The notes beneath the pieces were generated by a model that saw only the letters and a list, made by a program, of their open reading frames with translations, did not search any database and was not told where the DNA came from. Position numbers and translations under genes: made by a program. From contig JBCAXJ010000006.1 of assembly GCA_038534135.1 (NCBI GenBank), positions 1 through 64,000 of the forward strand: DNA of 64,000 nucleotides, in the 5' to 3' direction. Positions 52,040 through 60,348 of the stretch are shown here, piece by piece. Numbering within the stretch: position 1 is the first letter of the stretch; each line of letters opens with the position of its first letter. Source of the DNA: Thermohalobaculum sp038534135. GTDB lineage: Bacteria; Pseudomonadota; Alphaproteobacteria; Rhodobacterales; Rhodobacteraceae.

Positions 52040-52966
52040 ATGCTGCAACTACCGGTGTCTCGGCGTGGATGGCAACTTCTCGGCGCCATCCTGACGATGC
52101 TCGCCAGCCTCGCAGCAGGTGAGAGGCCAGTCCAAGCGCAGACCGCCGCGGACACGCGGCTCTCGATCGCCGAACGCATCGTGGCCGCAGGCCGCCAACG
52201 GATGCTGGCCGAGGGCATGGCGGCAAGCCTTTGCTATGTCGACCAGGGCGTCGCTGATGCCCGCAGCCGCAGTCAACTCTATGTCATGTGGAACATCTTC
52301 GGCTGGTATCACCGCGCCATCGTGAGCGGCAGCCAGGAACTCGACCTCGGCGTCGAGCTTGACCCACAAGTCCTCGCGGCATGGCAAGAGGTCGATACGC
52401 TCTGGACCGAATTGCGCCCGCTCTACGACACGCCGATCTCCGGCCAACCCGCACAGCCCGCGCAATTCGACGACGCCGTTGCGATCACCCGAGACGTCAC
52501 CGATGCAGCCACCGATCTTGTCGCGACACTCAGATCTGTCTACGCCGCACGACTGGGACCGCAGGGATTTGGATCTGCGTTGCTGATCGACCTCTACGAG
52601 AGGCAGCGGATGCTGGCCCAGCGGATTGCCAAGGATGTCTGCCTCGTCGCACGCGGCGATGCGCAGCCGAACCGGCTCGCCGACCTGACCCGCACGGTCG
52701 AGATTTTCTCGCTTTCACTGGATGCGTTTCAGAACGGGCTCAGCGATGCAGGCGTGCCGCCCCCACCAACGGATGCAATCGCGCAAAGTCTGAGCAACGC
52801 CGCGACCCACTGGCGTCCGGTCGCAGCACTTGCCTATGCGGCCGCACAGGGGATGGAACTTGACCGCTCTGGCCTGGCAGAATTCGCAGATGCAATGGAC
52901 AGGTTCACCTCGCACATGACGGGCGCGATCAACGCGCTCGCAGCGCTCAACTCAGACGGCGGCTAG
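52040..52966 (+). CDS. Secreted protein with PilJ/NarX-type sensor domains
   Basis: This 308-residue protein has a signal peptide (about 1-33, ending VQAQ) and two helical-bundle repeats similar to the type IV pili MCP N-terminal (PilJ/NarX) domain; the second contains 'RMLAQRIAKDVCLVARG' and the first 'AAGRQRMLAEGMAASLC'. There is no later membrane helix and no kinase, GGDEF or MCP signalling end, so the sensor domain stands alone in the periplasm. Start choice is uncertain because no clear ribosome-binding site precedes the ATG at 52040. Confidence 0.7.
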   Translation: MLQLPVSRRGWQLLGAILTMLASLAAGERPVQAQTAADTRLSIAERIVAAGRQRMLAEGMAASLCYVDQGVADARSRSQLYVMWNIFGWYHRAIVSGSQELDLGVELDPQVLAAWQEVDTLWTELRPLYDTPISGQPAQPAQFDDAVAITRDVTDAATDLVATLRSVYAARLGPQGFGSALLIDLYERQRMLAQRIAKDVCLVARGDAQPNRLADLTRTVEIFSLSLDAFQNGLSDAGVPPPPTDAIAQSLSNAATHWRPVAALAYAAAQGMELDRSGLAEFADAMDRFTSHMTGAINALAALNSDGG

Positions 52967-52987
52967 AGCAACACGCAAGCGTCGTGA

Positions 52988-53671
52988 TCAGGGCGCGTGT
53001 CCTACCTGTTCGAAGTAGTCCGACAGCGTCTTGCCCCGCTCGTGCCGGAACCGCTCGTCCAGTTCCGCCATGGACTGGATCCGGTCGACCCGGAACATCC
53101 GGAAGTCCGTGCGCAATTCGCACCACGAGACAAGCGTCCAGACCTTGCCCCAGAACCAAAGGGCCAACGGCCGGACCGCGCGTTCGGATTCCGTGCCGTC
53201 CTCCCGATGATACACGATGCGCATCAGGTGACGCTCGTTGATGGCGTGATCGATGCCGTCAAGACGGATTCTGAGATCATCGGACATCTCGGGCGCCATC
53301 GCGTGAATGCGGACAGCCTGCGCGCGGGCGCGGACAGCCTCCGGCAGGACAGCGTCGATCTTGACCAGAGCTTCCTCGGCGGACCGGGCCATCTCGATCC
53401 CACCCCAAGCCTGGAGCAGGCGCGCACCGGCAACAAGCGCCGTGATCTCGTCATTCGTGAACATCAGCGGTGGCAGATCGAAACCGTCATGCATGACATA
53501 GCCGAACCCCGCCTCGCCCTCGACCGGCACACCCGTGCCCTGCAGGTCCACGATATCGCGGTAGATCGTGCGCTCGGAAACCTCGAGCCGCTCGGCCAGT
53601 TGCGCCGCAGTGGTGAGCCGACCACCCCGCAGACACTGAACGATCTGAAACAGGCGGTCGGCACGGCGCAT
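52988..53671 (-). CDS. YafY-type WYL-domain transcriptional regulator
   Basis: This 227-residue DeoR-like repressor has an N-terminal winged helix (RLFQIVQCLRGGRLTTAAQ and 'ERTIYRDIVDLQ') and a C-terminal WYL domain (about 135-220) with 'VRPLALWFWGKVWTLVSWCE'. It starts 4 bases after the VOC gene stop, so they form an operon. Such regulators typically repress the neighbouring enzyme. A strong palindrome upstream of the VOC gene is the likely operator. Confidence 0.88.
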   Translation of the reverse strand: MRRADRLFQIVQCLRGGRLTTAAQLAERLEVSERTIYRDIVDLQGTGVPVEGEAGFGYVMHDGFDLPPLMFTNDEITALVAGARLLQAWGGIEMARSAEEALVKIDAVLPEAVRARAQAVRIHAMAPEMSDDLRIRLDGIDHAINERHLMRIVYHREDGTESERAVRPLALWFWGKVWTLVSWCELRTDFRMFRVDRIQSMAELDERFRHERGKTLSDYFEQVGHAP

Positions 53672-53675
53672 CGGA

Positions 53676-54065
53676 TCAGGCGGCCTCGGACGCGGGCTCG
53701 AACAGGCCGATCGAATTGCCATCCAGATCGGTCGTGTAAGCGAACCGTCCGAACGGAAACGGGATCGGATCCGAGATGACAGTGCCGCCCGCCGCGCGCA
53801 CGCGGTCGAGCGTGTCCTCGAGCTTGCCGGGGGCTGCGAGGTGTATCGTCGGGCCACTGCCATCCCCAGCAGGCTTGCCGGGATAAACGTGTCCGGAAAT
53901 CCCGTCCGGGTGGGTTGCCGTCTTGAACACGAATGTCGTGTCCAGCCCCATCACTGTTTTCTCGAGCTTGGTCATCAGAACAGCTTCGTAATACGGCACC
54001 GCCTGGTCCACATCACTGGATGGGATCTCGACCCAGACGGTAAAGTGTTCGGGGTGGAAGTCCAT
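53676..54065 (-). CDS. VOC-family (glyoxalase/bleomycin-resistance-like) protein
   Basis: This 129-residue protein folds as paired beta-alpha-beta modules: 'FTVWVEIPSSDVDQAVPYYEAVL' and 'PFGRFAYTTDLDGNSIGLFEP'. The metal-binding His and Glu of glyoxalase I are partly present (HFTVWVE and GLFEP). It may bind or detoxify a small molecule. The downstream yafY gene likely controls it. Confidence 0.85.
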   Translation of the reverse strand: MDFHPEHFTVWVEIPSSDVDQAVPYYEAVLMTKLEKTVMGLDTTFVFKTATHPDGISGHVYPGKPAGDGSGPTIHLAAPGKLEDTLDRVRAAGGTVISDPIPFPFGRFAYTTDLDGNSIGLFEPASEAA

Positions 54066-54109
54066 CGGTCATCTCCTGTCGGGTTGCGATGCCGTGGATG
54101 TCTCATACC

Positions 54110-54135
54110 CCTCCTGACAGGGTCCTGTCAGGAGG
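54110..54135. promoter_or_regulatory. Perfect 26-base palindrome upstream of the VOC-yafY operon
   Basis: CCTCCTGACAGG at 54110-54121 pairs exactly with CCTGTCAGGAGG at 54124-54135, with a 2-base centre. It lies 45-70 bases upstream of the VOC start and 31 bases past the aminotransferase stop. The TGACAG/CTGTCA core looks like a WYL/DeoR-regulator operator. It could also stop the aminotransferase transcript, though no T-run follows. Confidence 0.6.
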
Positions 54136-54165
54136 ACGCCGGAGCGATCAAGATCGATCGGCGGT

Positions 54166-55458
54166 CTACTCCGCTGCACCCCGCAACTGCGTGTACTCGC
54201 CGATGATCTCGTCAGCCCGGGCGATGACGCGCTTGATGTTGCGGGCGGCCTGCCGGATGCGCTGTTCGTTCTCGACCAGTCCGAGCCGGACGAAGCCCTC
54301 GCCATATTCACCAAATCCGACACCGGGGGAGACGGCAACCTCGGCCTCACGCAGCAGGATCTTCGAGAATTCCATTGACCCCAGCGCCCGGAACGGCTCG
54401 GGCACCGGCGCCCAGGCGAACATCGTCGCGGGCGGCGCTGGGATGTCCCATCCGGCCCGGCCCATCGCGTCGACCATGGTGTCCCGACGCGCCTGATAGA
54501 CGCCGCGGATCTCCTCGATGCACTCCTGCGGCCCGTTCAGCGCCGCTGCGGCCGCAACCTGAACCGGCGTGAACGCGCCATAATCCAGATAGGACTTGAT
54601 CCGCGTCAGTGCGCCGATCAGCCGCTCGTTTCCGACCGCGAAGCCCATACGCCATCCGGGCATCGAATAGGTCTTCGAGAGCGAGGTGAACTCGACCGAG
54701 CACTCCATCGCGCCCGGCACCTGCAGGATCGAAGGCGGCGGATTGCCGTCGAAGTAGACCTCGGCATAAGCCAGATCCGACAAGAGCCAGATATGGTGCT
54801 TGCGGGCAAACGCCACCAGCTCGCGGTAGAACTCCAGATCGCAGACCTGTGCTGTCGGATTGGACGGGAAGTTGACGACGATGGCGACGGGCGCAGGTAC
54901 CGAGTGCCGCACGGCGCGGTCAAGCGCCTCAAAATACGCCTCTGGGTCAAAGCGACCTTCATGCAGAGCCGGGATGTGCCGCAGCGTGCCGCCCGCAATC
55001 ATGAAGCCATACGGATGGATCGGATAACTCGGGTTCGGTGCCAGGATCACATCGCCAGGTGCTGTGATCGCCATCGCCAGGTTCGCCAACCCTTCCTTGG
55101 AGCCGAGCGTTGCAATCACGTGCTTTTCCGGATCGACCTCGACGCCGAAACGCCGCCCGTAATACCCCGCCTGCGCCCGGCGCAACCCCGGGATGCCCTT
55201 GGACGAAGAATACCGATGCGTACGCGGTTTTCGGACTGTCTCGACCAGCTTCTCGACGATGTGGCCGGGTGTATCCATGTCCGGATTGCCCATGCCGAAA
55301 TCGATGATGTCCTGCCCCTCGGCCCGATACTCGGCCTTCAGCCGGTTCACCTCGGCGAACACATAAGGTGGCAGACGCTTGATCCGGTAGAATTCTTCTT
55401 CAGCGGGCATCGCATGATCCGGGTGGCTGGTCGGGATTGGCGGCGTGTATAGGGGCAT
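54166..55458 (-). CDS. PLP-dependent aminotransferase (AlaC-like, class I/II)
   Basis: This 430-residue fold-type I aminotransferase has 'DFGMGNPDMDTPGHIVEKLVE', 'NPSYPIHPYGF', the Asn/Asp-Pro loop 'NFPSNPTAQV', and the Schiff-base lysine in 'SLSKTYSMPGWRMGF'. It is most like alanine (AlaC) or aspartate-type transaminases, which move amino groups to pyruvate or 2-oxoglutarate. An internal Met at 55410 is a reasonable alternative start. It is divergent from osmC. Confidence 0.92.
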   Translation of the reverse strand: MPLYTPPIPTSHPDHAMPAEEEFYRIKRLPPYVFAEVNRLKAEYRAEGQDIIDFGMGNPDMDTPGHIVEKLVETVRKPRTHRYSSSKGIPGLRRAQAGYYGRRFGVEVDPEKHVIATLGSKEGLANLAMAITAPGDVILAPNPSYPIHPYGFMIAGGTLRHIPALHEGRFDPEAYFEALDRAVRHSVPAPVAIVVNFPSNPTAQVCDLEFYRELVAFARKHHIWLLSDLAYAEVYFDGNPPPSILQVPGAMECSVEFTSLSKTYSMPGWRMGFAVGNERLIGALTRIKSYLDYGAFTPVQVAAAAALNGPQECIEEIRGVYQARRDTMVDAMGRAGWDIPAPPATMFAWAPVPEPFRALGSMEFSKILLREAEVAVSPGVGFGEYGEGFVRLGLVENEQRIRQAARNIKRVIARADEIIGEYTQLRGAAE

Positions 55459-55521
55459 CGCCCGGGACCTGCCAGCGCAAATCCCGTGCGAATTGCGTGC
55501 ACCAAGACAAGGACCGCGACG

Positions 55522-55989
55522 ATGGCCCGAACCCACACATACACAGCGACGATCACGTGGACAGGCAACCGGGGCGAAGGCACGGCCAGTTATCGCGCGT
55601 ACGGTCGCGAGCATGAGATTGCGATCGACGGCAAACCGACTATTCCTGGATCGGCTGACGCCGCGTTCCTGGGCGACGCGACCCGCTGGAACCCGGAGGA
55701 TATGCTGCTCTCCAGCATCTCGACCTGCCACATGCTCTGGTTTCTTCATCTCGCCTCGGACGCGGGTTGGGTGGTCGAGAGCTACGAAGACCGCGCAAAT
55801 GCCGAGATGCGGATGAACCCGGACGGCTCGGGCCAGTTTACCTCGGCCACCCTGCACCCGGTCGTCACACTCTCGGCCGGAGATCCCGCGCTGTCAGACG
55901 ACCTGCATCACAAGGCGCACGCGATGTGCTTCATCGCGCGGTCCCTGAACTTCGACGTCACCTGCGAGGCAACCGTTATCCAAGGCTGA
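55522..55989 (+). CDS. OsmC/Ohr-family peroxidase-like protein
   Basis: This 155-residue protein matches the OsmC fold: 'WTGNRGEGTASYRAYGR', 'GDATRWNPEDMLLSSISTCHM' (first reactive Cys) and 'HHKAHAMCFIARSLNF' (second Cys). OsmC/Ohr proteins reduce organic hydroperoxides using these two cysteines. It begins 63 bases from the divergent aminotransferase start and is followed by fghA. Confidence 0.9.
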   Translation: MARTHTYTATITWTGNRGEGTASYRAYGREHEIAIDGKPTIPGSADAAFLGDATRWNPEDMLLSSISTCHMLWFLHLASDAGWVVESYEDRANAEMRMNPDGSGQFTSATLHPVVTLSAGDPALSDDLHHKAHAMCFIARSLNFDVTCEATVIQG

Positions 55990-56081
55990 AACGCGTCCAA
56001 GCGCCGCCCGCCTTCCGGTTGTCCCACACCGGCAAGGCCCGTAGTCTCGCCGGAAAATTCCAGGCCGGGAGGGGCGAATCG

Positions 56082-56906
56082 ATGGAAATCGTATCGGAAA
56101 ACAAGGCGTTCGGTGGCATGCAGGGGGTCTACACCCATGCCTCGGATGCGACCGGCTGCGAGATGACCTTTGCCGTCTACCTGCCGCCGGTGGCGGCCAG
56201 CGAACGCGTGCCCTGCCTCTGGTATCTGTCGGGCCTCACCTGCACGCACGAGAACGCCATGACCAAGGCGGGCGCGCAGGGCTGGGCAGCCGAACAGGGC
56301 ATGGCCGTTGTGTTCCCCGACACCTCCCCGCGCGGCGAGGGCATCGCCGATGACGACGCCTATGACCTGGGCATGGGCGCTGGTTTCTATGTCGACGCGA
56401 CGCAGGATCCGTGGGCGCCGCACTACAAGATGTACACCTACATCGTGCAGGACCTGCAGAACGTCCTGACCTCGCAATTCCCGATCGATCCCGACCGCCA
56501 GGGCATCACCGGCCACTCGATGGGCGGGCACGGCGCGATCACATTGGCGCTCGCGAACCCGGACCTCTACCGCTCGGTCTCGGCGTTTGCCCCAATCGCG
56601 CACCCGACCTCGGCAGACTGGGGCCGCAAACAACTCTCGGCCTATCTGGGCGATGATGAGGGAACCTGGGCATCGCACGACGCCACTCTGATGCTGCGCG
56701 AGCGCGGCTGGGCGCGGGACATTCTGGTCGACCAGGGCTCGGACGACCAGTTCCTCGATCTGCTGAAACCCGAAGCGCTGGCAGGCGCGCTGGCCGAGAC
56801 GCGCATACCCTCGACCATGCGGATGCAGGCGGGCTATGATCATTCCTATTACTTCGTGTCGACCTTCATGCAGGAGCACATGAGCTGGCACGCCGACCGG
56901 CTCTGA
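56082..56906 (+). CDS. fghA: S-formylglutathione hydrolase
   Basis: This 274-residue alpha/beta hydrolase has the nucleophile elbow 'GHSMGGHGA', the oxyanion region 'YLSGLTCTHENAMTKAGAQ' and 'DTSPRGEG', and the His of 'GYDHSYYFV'. It hydrolyses S-formylglutathione to formate and glutathione in formaldehyde detoxification. GGGAGGGG precedes the ATG. The next two genes belong to quinoprotein/C1 electron-transfer systems. The partner formaldehyde dehydrogenase is not in the window. Confidence 0.95.
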   Translation: MEIVSENKAFGGMQGVYTHASDATGCEMTFAVYLPPVAASERVPCLWYLSGLTCTHENAMTKAGAQGWAAEQGMAVVFPDTSPRGEGIADDDAYDLGMGAGFYVDATQDPWAPHYKMYTYIVQDLQNVLTSQFPIDPDRQGITGHSMGGHGAITLALANPDLYRSVSAFAPIAHPTSADWGRKQLSAYLGDDEGTWASHDATLMLRERGWARDILVDQGSDDQFLDLLKPEALAGALAETRIPSTMRMQAGYDHSYYFVSTFMQEHMSWHADRL

Positions 56907-56939
56907 CGCCTGCGATGTAGCGCCGAACCAGGAGACGAG

Positions 56940-57977
56940 ATGATCTTCGAGATCTTGCTGACCTCCTGCCTCGCCTGGGATCCGACCGATTGCGGAACCG
57001 GGCGCATTCCGGTCGACGGCGATCTCGCTGCGTGCCGCGAACGGGCCCGCACGATCGCTGCCAATGTCCCCTCCAGCGCAGAGCTGCAAAGCTTTATCTG
57101 CGCCCAGGCGGATCAGGTGCCGGAGTTCGGATTCTCCGAGATCGCACCGGGCGTGTTCGTGCACCAGGGACAATACGCGGCACGCCCGACCCCGGAGAAT
57201 CGAGGGGATCTCGCCAATTTCGGCTTCATCATCGGAGAGTCCTCGGTCGCCGTCATCGACACCGGCATGCATCCATGGATCGGCCGCGCAATCCTTGCCG
57301 CGATCCGCCGCGAAACCGCACTTCCGATCAGCGCGATCGTCCTGACCGGTCCGCGGGCCGGACGCGTGCTCGGTGCACGCCCGCTTCTCGAAGACGGCGG
57401 CTCGGTGATTGGACATGCCGGTCTTGCCGACACCGTGGCGCAGGCGACACCGGAGTATCTGGGCGACCTCTGGGCTGCGGGACTGGATGACCTGACCGCC
57501 TCCGATATCGTCCTGCCGGATTCAGGCGTTGAAGACACCCGCACGATCAGCCTCGGCAATCGGGAACTGGTCCTGACGGCAATCGCATACGGCCCGACCG
57601 GGCAGGACCTGATGGTGCGGGACACCCAGACTGGAACCCTGTTCCTGGGTGATCTGCTCTCGCACCGCCGCCCACCGGTCATCAGCGCCGACCTGATCGG
57701 ATGGATTGAAGCACTGGAGCGGCTGACCAGCGAACCTGCCGAACGGATCGTTCCCGGGCACGGCCCGGTTGCCCTGCCCTGGCCCGGCGGCGCGGCACCG
57801 ACGCTGCGCTATCTGAAGTCGGTTCTGGAAGACGCAGAGGTCGAGATCGCGCGCGGCACGCCCGAAGCAGAGGCAATCCAGCGGATCGGGGCGAATGAAC
57901 GCGGCAAGTGGCTGTTCTTCGACGACATCCACCCGGGGAACGCCACTCGAACGCTCAAGGTCTTGCAGGAAGAGTGA
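56940..57977 (+). CDS. Quinoprotein-relay metallohydrolase-like protein, probably lacking zinc ligands
   Basis: This 345-residue MBL-fold protein resembles the 'quinoprotein relay system zinc metallohydrolase 2' group near PQQ dehydrogenases, including the N-terminal 'DCGTGRIPVDGDLAACRERA' and the C-terminal 'FDDIHPGNATRTLKVLQ'. At the place of the HxHxDH zinc motif the sequence reads 'VLTGPRAGRVLGAR', so all three histidines and the Asp are gone, though a later 'VPGHGPV' is kept. It is likely catalytically dead or metal-free. The next gene (cytochrome c) starts within its stop codon region (GTGA overlap). Confidence 0.72.
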   Translation: MIFEILLTSCLAWDPTDCGTGRIPVDGDLAACRERARTIAANVPSSAELQSFICAQADQVPEFGFSEIAPGVFVHQGQYAARPTPENRGDLANFGFIIGESSVAVIDTGMHPWIGRAILAAIRRETALPISAIVLTGPRAGRVLGARPLLEDGGSVIGHAGLADTVAQATPEYLGDLWAAGLDDLTASDIVLPDSGVEDTRTISLGNRELVLTAIAYGPTGQDLMVRDTQTGTLFLGDLLSHRRPPVISADLIGWIEALERLTSEPAERIVPGHGPVALPWPGGAAPTLRYLKSVLEDAEVEIARGTPEAEAIQRIGANERGKWLFFDDIHPGNATRTLKVLQEE

Positions 57978-58471
57978 CCATCCCGTCCTACCTCATCGCG
58001 GCCTCGATCGCGCTTGGGTCCGTCCAGTCATGGGCCGCATCGCCAAACTATCAGATCGATGGAAAACACTTCGACGCCGTCTACGAGCCCACCTATTCGA
58101 TTGGTCCGGACGGCACCGTCGATTGGTACACGGCCGAAGGATACGCTGCCTACCACCGCAGTTGCCAGGGGTGCCATGGACCGCGCGGTCAAGGATCACC
58201 GCTTGGCACCGGGCTGGTAGAGGGGCTCCGCACTCAGACCTATCTCGATTTTCTGGATGCCGTCACGAACGGTCGGATCGCGCACCGGGACGGCACGGCC
58301 CGCATCATGCCAGCCTTCGGAACCGTACCGGACGTCTTCTGCCGGATCGATGCGATCTTCATCTATCTCCGGGCCGAGGCCGCAGGCGCACTGTCCGACA
58401 GATCGCCATTGGCAAGTGCCGATGCCGGGACCAAAGCCGCCGCGGAGCTTGCCGCCTGCCTTGCCGAATAG
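57974..58471 (+). CDS. Periplasmic cytochrome c (PedF/XoxG-like)
   Basis: This 165-residue protein starts at GTG 57974, overlapping the previous stop, and has a signal peptide (about 1-21, ending SWAAS). It has one haem motif Cys64-x2-Cys67-His68 and a likely axial Met112 (IMPAF). The 'YEPTYSIGPDGTVDWYTAEGY' run is like cytochrome c550 partners of PQQ alcohol/methanol dehydrogenases. Such cytochromes accept electrons from XoxF or ExaA; no such dehydrogenase is in the window. Confidence 0.85.
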   Translation: MTIPSYLIAASIALGSVQSWAASPNYQIDGKHFDAVYEPTYSIGPDGTVDWYTAEGYAAYHRSCQGCHGPRGQGSPLGTGLVEGLRTQTYLDFLDAVTNGRIAHRDGTARIMPAFGTVPDVFCRIDAIFIYLRAEAAGALSDRSPLASADAGTKAAAELAACLAE

Positions 58472-58474
58472 CAG

Positions 58475-59554
58475 CTATTCAGCCATTTCAGCACGGATTT
58501 GCTGACGCAGCACGTCAATAGGCATTGGCTTGCCGTCGCGCCGGAAGCACCAGTATGTCCATCCATTGCAGGACGGCGCGCCTTGCAGTTCCGCGCCCAC
58601 CTTGTGGATCGAGCCTGTCACGCTCTCGGCCACCAACGTCCCGTCGGCCCGAACCTTCGCTGTGTGCCGTCCGTTCATCGACTCCAGGACATCACCAGGC
58701 TCCAGCAGCCTCCGCTCGACAAGCTGCCCAAACGGCACCCGAGGTTCTGCCCGTTTGCCGCGCGTGACCGCCAGCGCCTTGGCCTCGCCGCGCTTGACGT
58801 CGGCAATCCGCTTGCGCGCAACGTCGATGTAATCGCGCTCACGCTCGATCCCGATCCACTTGCGCCCCAGCCGCTTGGCCACGGCGCCGGTGGTGCCCGT
58901 CCCAAAGAACGGATCCAGCACCACATCGCCGACCTGCGTGGTCCCGACCAGCACCCGGTGCAGCAGAGCCTCTGGCTTCTGGGTCGGATGCGCCTTGGCG
59001 CCATCCTTGCCCTTCAGCCGCTCGCCACCCGAACAAATCGGCAGCACCCAGTCCGAGCGCATCTGGATCCCGTCATTCAGTTCTTTCAGCGCGTCGTAGT
59101 TGAACGTCGGCCGCGCACCTTCATGCGGCGCGGCCCAGATCAACGTCTCATGCGCGTTGGTCAGCCGCTTGCCCCGGAAGTTCGGCATCGGGTTCGTCTT
59201 GCGCCAGACCACGTCGTTCAGAATCCAGTACCCCAGATCCTGCAGCGCCGTGCCCAGGCGGAACACATTGTGATAGCTGCCGATCACCCAGATCGCACCG
59301 TCGGGCTTCAGGACGCGCTTCGCCTCGGCCAGCCAGCCCCGTGTGAACCGGTCATAGACGGCAAAGCTGTCGAACTGATCCCAGGCATCGTCGACGGCGT
59401 CCACCAGACTGTTGTTTGGGCGATGCAGATCCCCCTTCAGCTGAAGATTGTACGGCGGATCCGCAAAGATCAGATCCACCGAAGCATCGGGCAAGGTCTT
59501 CATCGCGGCGATGCTATCGCCTTCGATGATCCGGTCCGTCACCAGTTCCGTCAT
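58475..59554 (-). CDS. ccrM: Cell-cycle DNA adenine methyltransferase CcrM (GANTC)
   Basis: This 359-residue beta-class methyltransferase has the catalytic DPPY at 32-35, the AdoMet-binding 'DPFFGTGTTG' and the C-terminal CcrM domain with 'PSCNGWTYWCF'. It methylates adenine in GANTC and controls cell-cycle transcription in alphaproteobacteria. The length is normal. Four GANTC sites lie within 59567-59620, directly upstream of its start, in line with feedback by its own methylation. It is convergent with the cytochrome gene (3 bases apart). Confidence 0.95.
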   Translation of the reverse strand: MTELVTDRIIEGDSIAAMKTLPDASVDLIFADPPYNLQLKGDLHRPNNSLVDAVDDAWDQFDSFAVYDRFTRGWLAEAKRVLKPDGAIWVIGSYHNVFRLGTALQDLGYWILNDVVWRKTNPMPNFRGKRLTNAHETLIWAAPHEGARPTFNYDALKELNDGIQMRSDWVLPICSGGERLKGKDGAKAHPTQKPEALLHRVLVGTTQVGDVVLDPFFGTGTTGAVAKRLGRKWIGIERERDYIDVARKRIADVKRGEAKALAVTRGKRAEPRVPFGQLVERRLLEPGDVLESMNGRHTAKVRADGTLVAESVTGSIHKVGAELQGAPSCNGWTYWCFRRDGKPMPIDVLRQQIRAEMAE

Positions 59555-59566
59555 TCTGCACTCCCT

Positions 59567-59620
59567 GATTCGGAGGCAAGATGAGTCAAACGCGATTCCA
59601 CGTCAATCTCATTTTGAATC
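59567..59620. promoter_or_regulatory. Cluster of four GANTC sites in the ccrM promoter
   Basis: GATTC (59567-59571), GAGTC (59583-59587), GATTC (59594-59598) and GAATC (59616-59620) fall within 54 bases between ccrM and rnhB. Chance would give far fewer. In Caulobacter, GANTC sites in the ccrM leader tie its transcription to replication-dependent hemimethylation. Confidence 0.7.
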
Positions 59621-59630
59621 AATAGCTTAT

Positions 59631-60233
59631 TTAAGTTTCTTCACCCAACATCTTGTATATGGGCTTGAAGGAACGCCTATGATGCGGGGTCACGCCCAAC
59701 CGGTCCAGCCCCGCCCGGTGTGCCGCGGTGCCGTAGCCCTGGTTGGTCTCCCATCCATATCCGGGGTGCTGCACGGCCAAGTCCGCCATGATCCGGTCGC
59801 GCGTCACCTTGGCAATGATCGAGGCCGCAGCGACCGACAGGCTCAGCCCGTCCCCGCCCACCACCGCCCGCGCCGGATGGGTCAGATTGTGCGGCACGAA
59901 CCGCCCATCGATCAACAAGAACGCCGGTTCCGACCCCAAAGCCTCGACCGCCCGCGCCATCGCCAGATCGTTTGCCCGGGCAATGTTCAGCCGGTCGACC
60001 TCCTCGACCGAGCCGACACCGACGCCGACCCGTGCCTGTTGCCGGATCAGATCGAACAGCAACGCACGCCGTTTCGCCGTCAGCTTCTTTGAGTCATTCA
60101 AGCCCTCCGGCACTGCGGCACGATCAAGAATCACCGCCGCCGCTACGACTGGCCCGGCCCAGGGTCCGCGCCCGGCCTCGTCGACACCCGCCACGGGTGC
60201 CGGGTACTGATCCTCAATCTCGAAGCTCGGCAT
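59631..60233 (-). CDS. rnhB: Ribonuclease HII
   Basis: This 200-residue enzyme has the DEAGRG motif at 18-23, 'LNDSKKL', 'LIDGRFVP' and 'IIAKVTRDR', all RNase HII landmarks. It removes ribonucleotides from DNA. The start at 60233 gives the usual distance to the DE motif; an upstream Met at 60254 is possible. It lies next to ccrM on the same strand, as commonly seen in Rhodobacterales. Confidence 0.95.
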   Translation of the reverse strand: MPSFEIEDQYPAPVAGVDEAGRGPWAGPVVAAAVILDRAAVPEGLNDSKKLTAKRRALLFDLIRQQARVGVGVGSVEEVDRLNIARANDLAMARAVEALGSEPAFLLIDGRFVPHNLTHPARAVVGGDGLSLSVAAASIIAKVTRDRIMADLAVQHPGYGWETNQGYGTAAHRAGLDRLGVTPHHRRSFKPIYKMLGEET

Positions 60234-60348
60234 GGCCCGAACCTTCCAATCCATCGCAAGAATGACAAGTGATTTCAGCGCGTCAGCGCGCGTTGGTGAA
60301 CTTTCACCGCAACAGTGCGCGCTCGGGCACAAGCCGAGTCTGCGTTGT

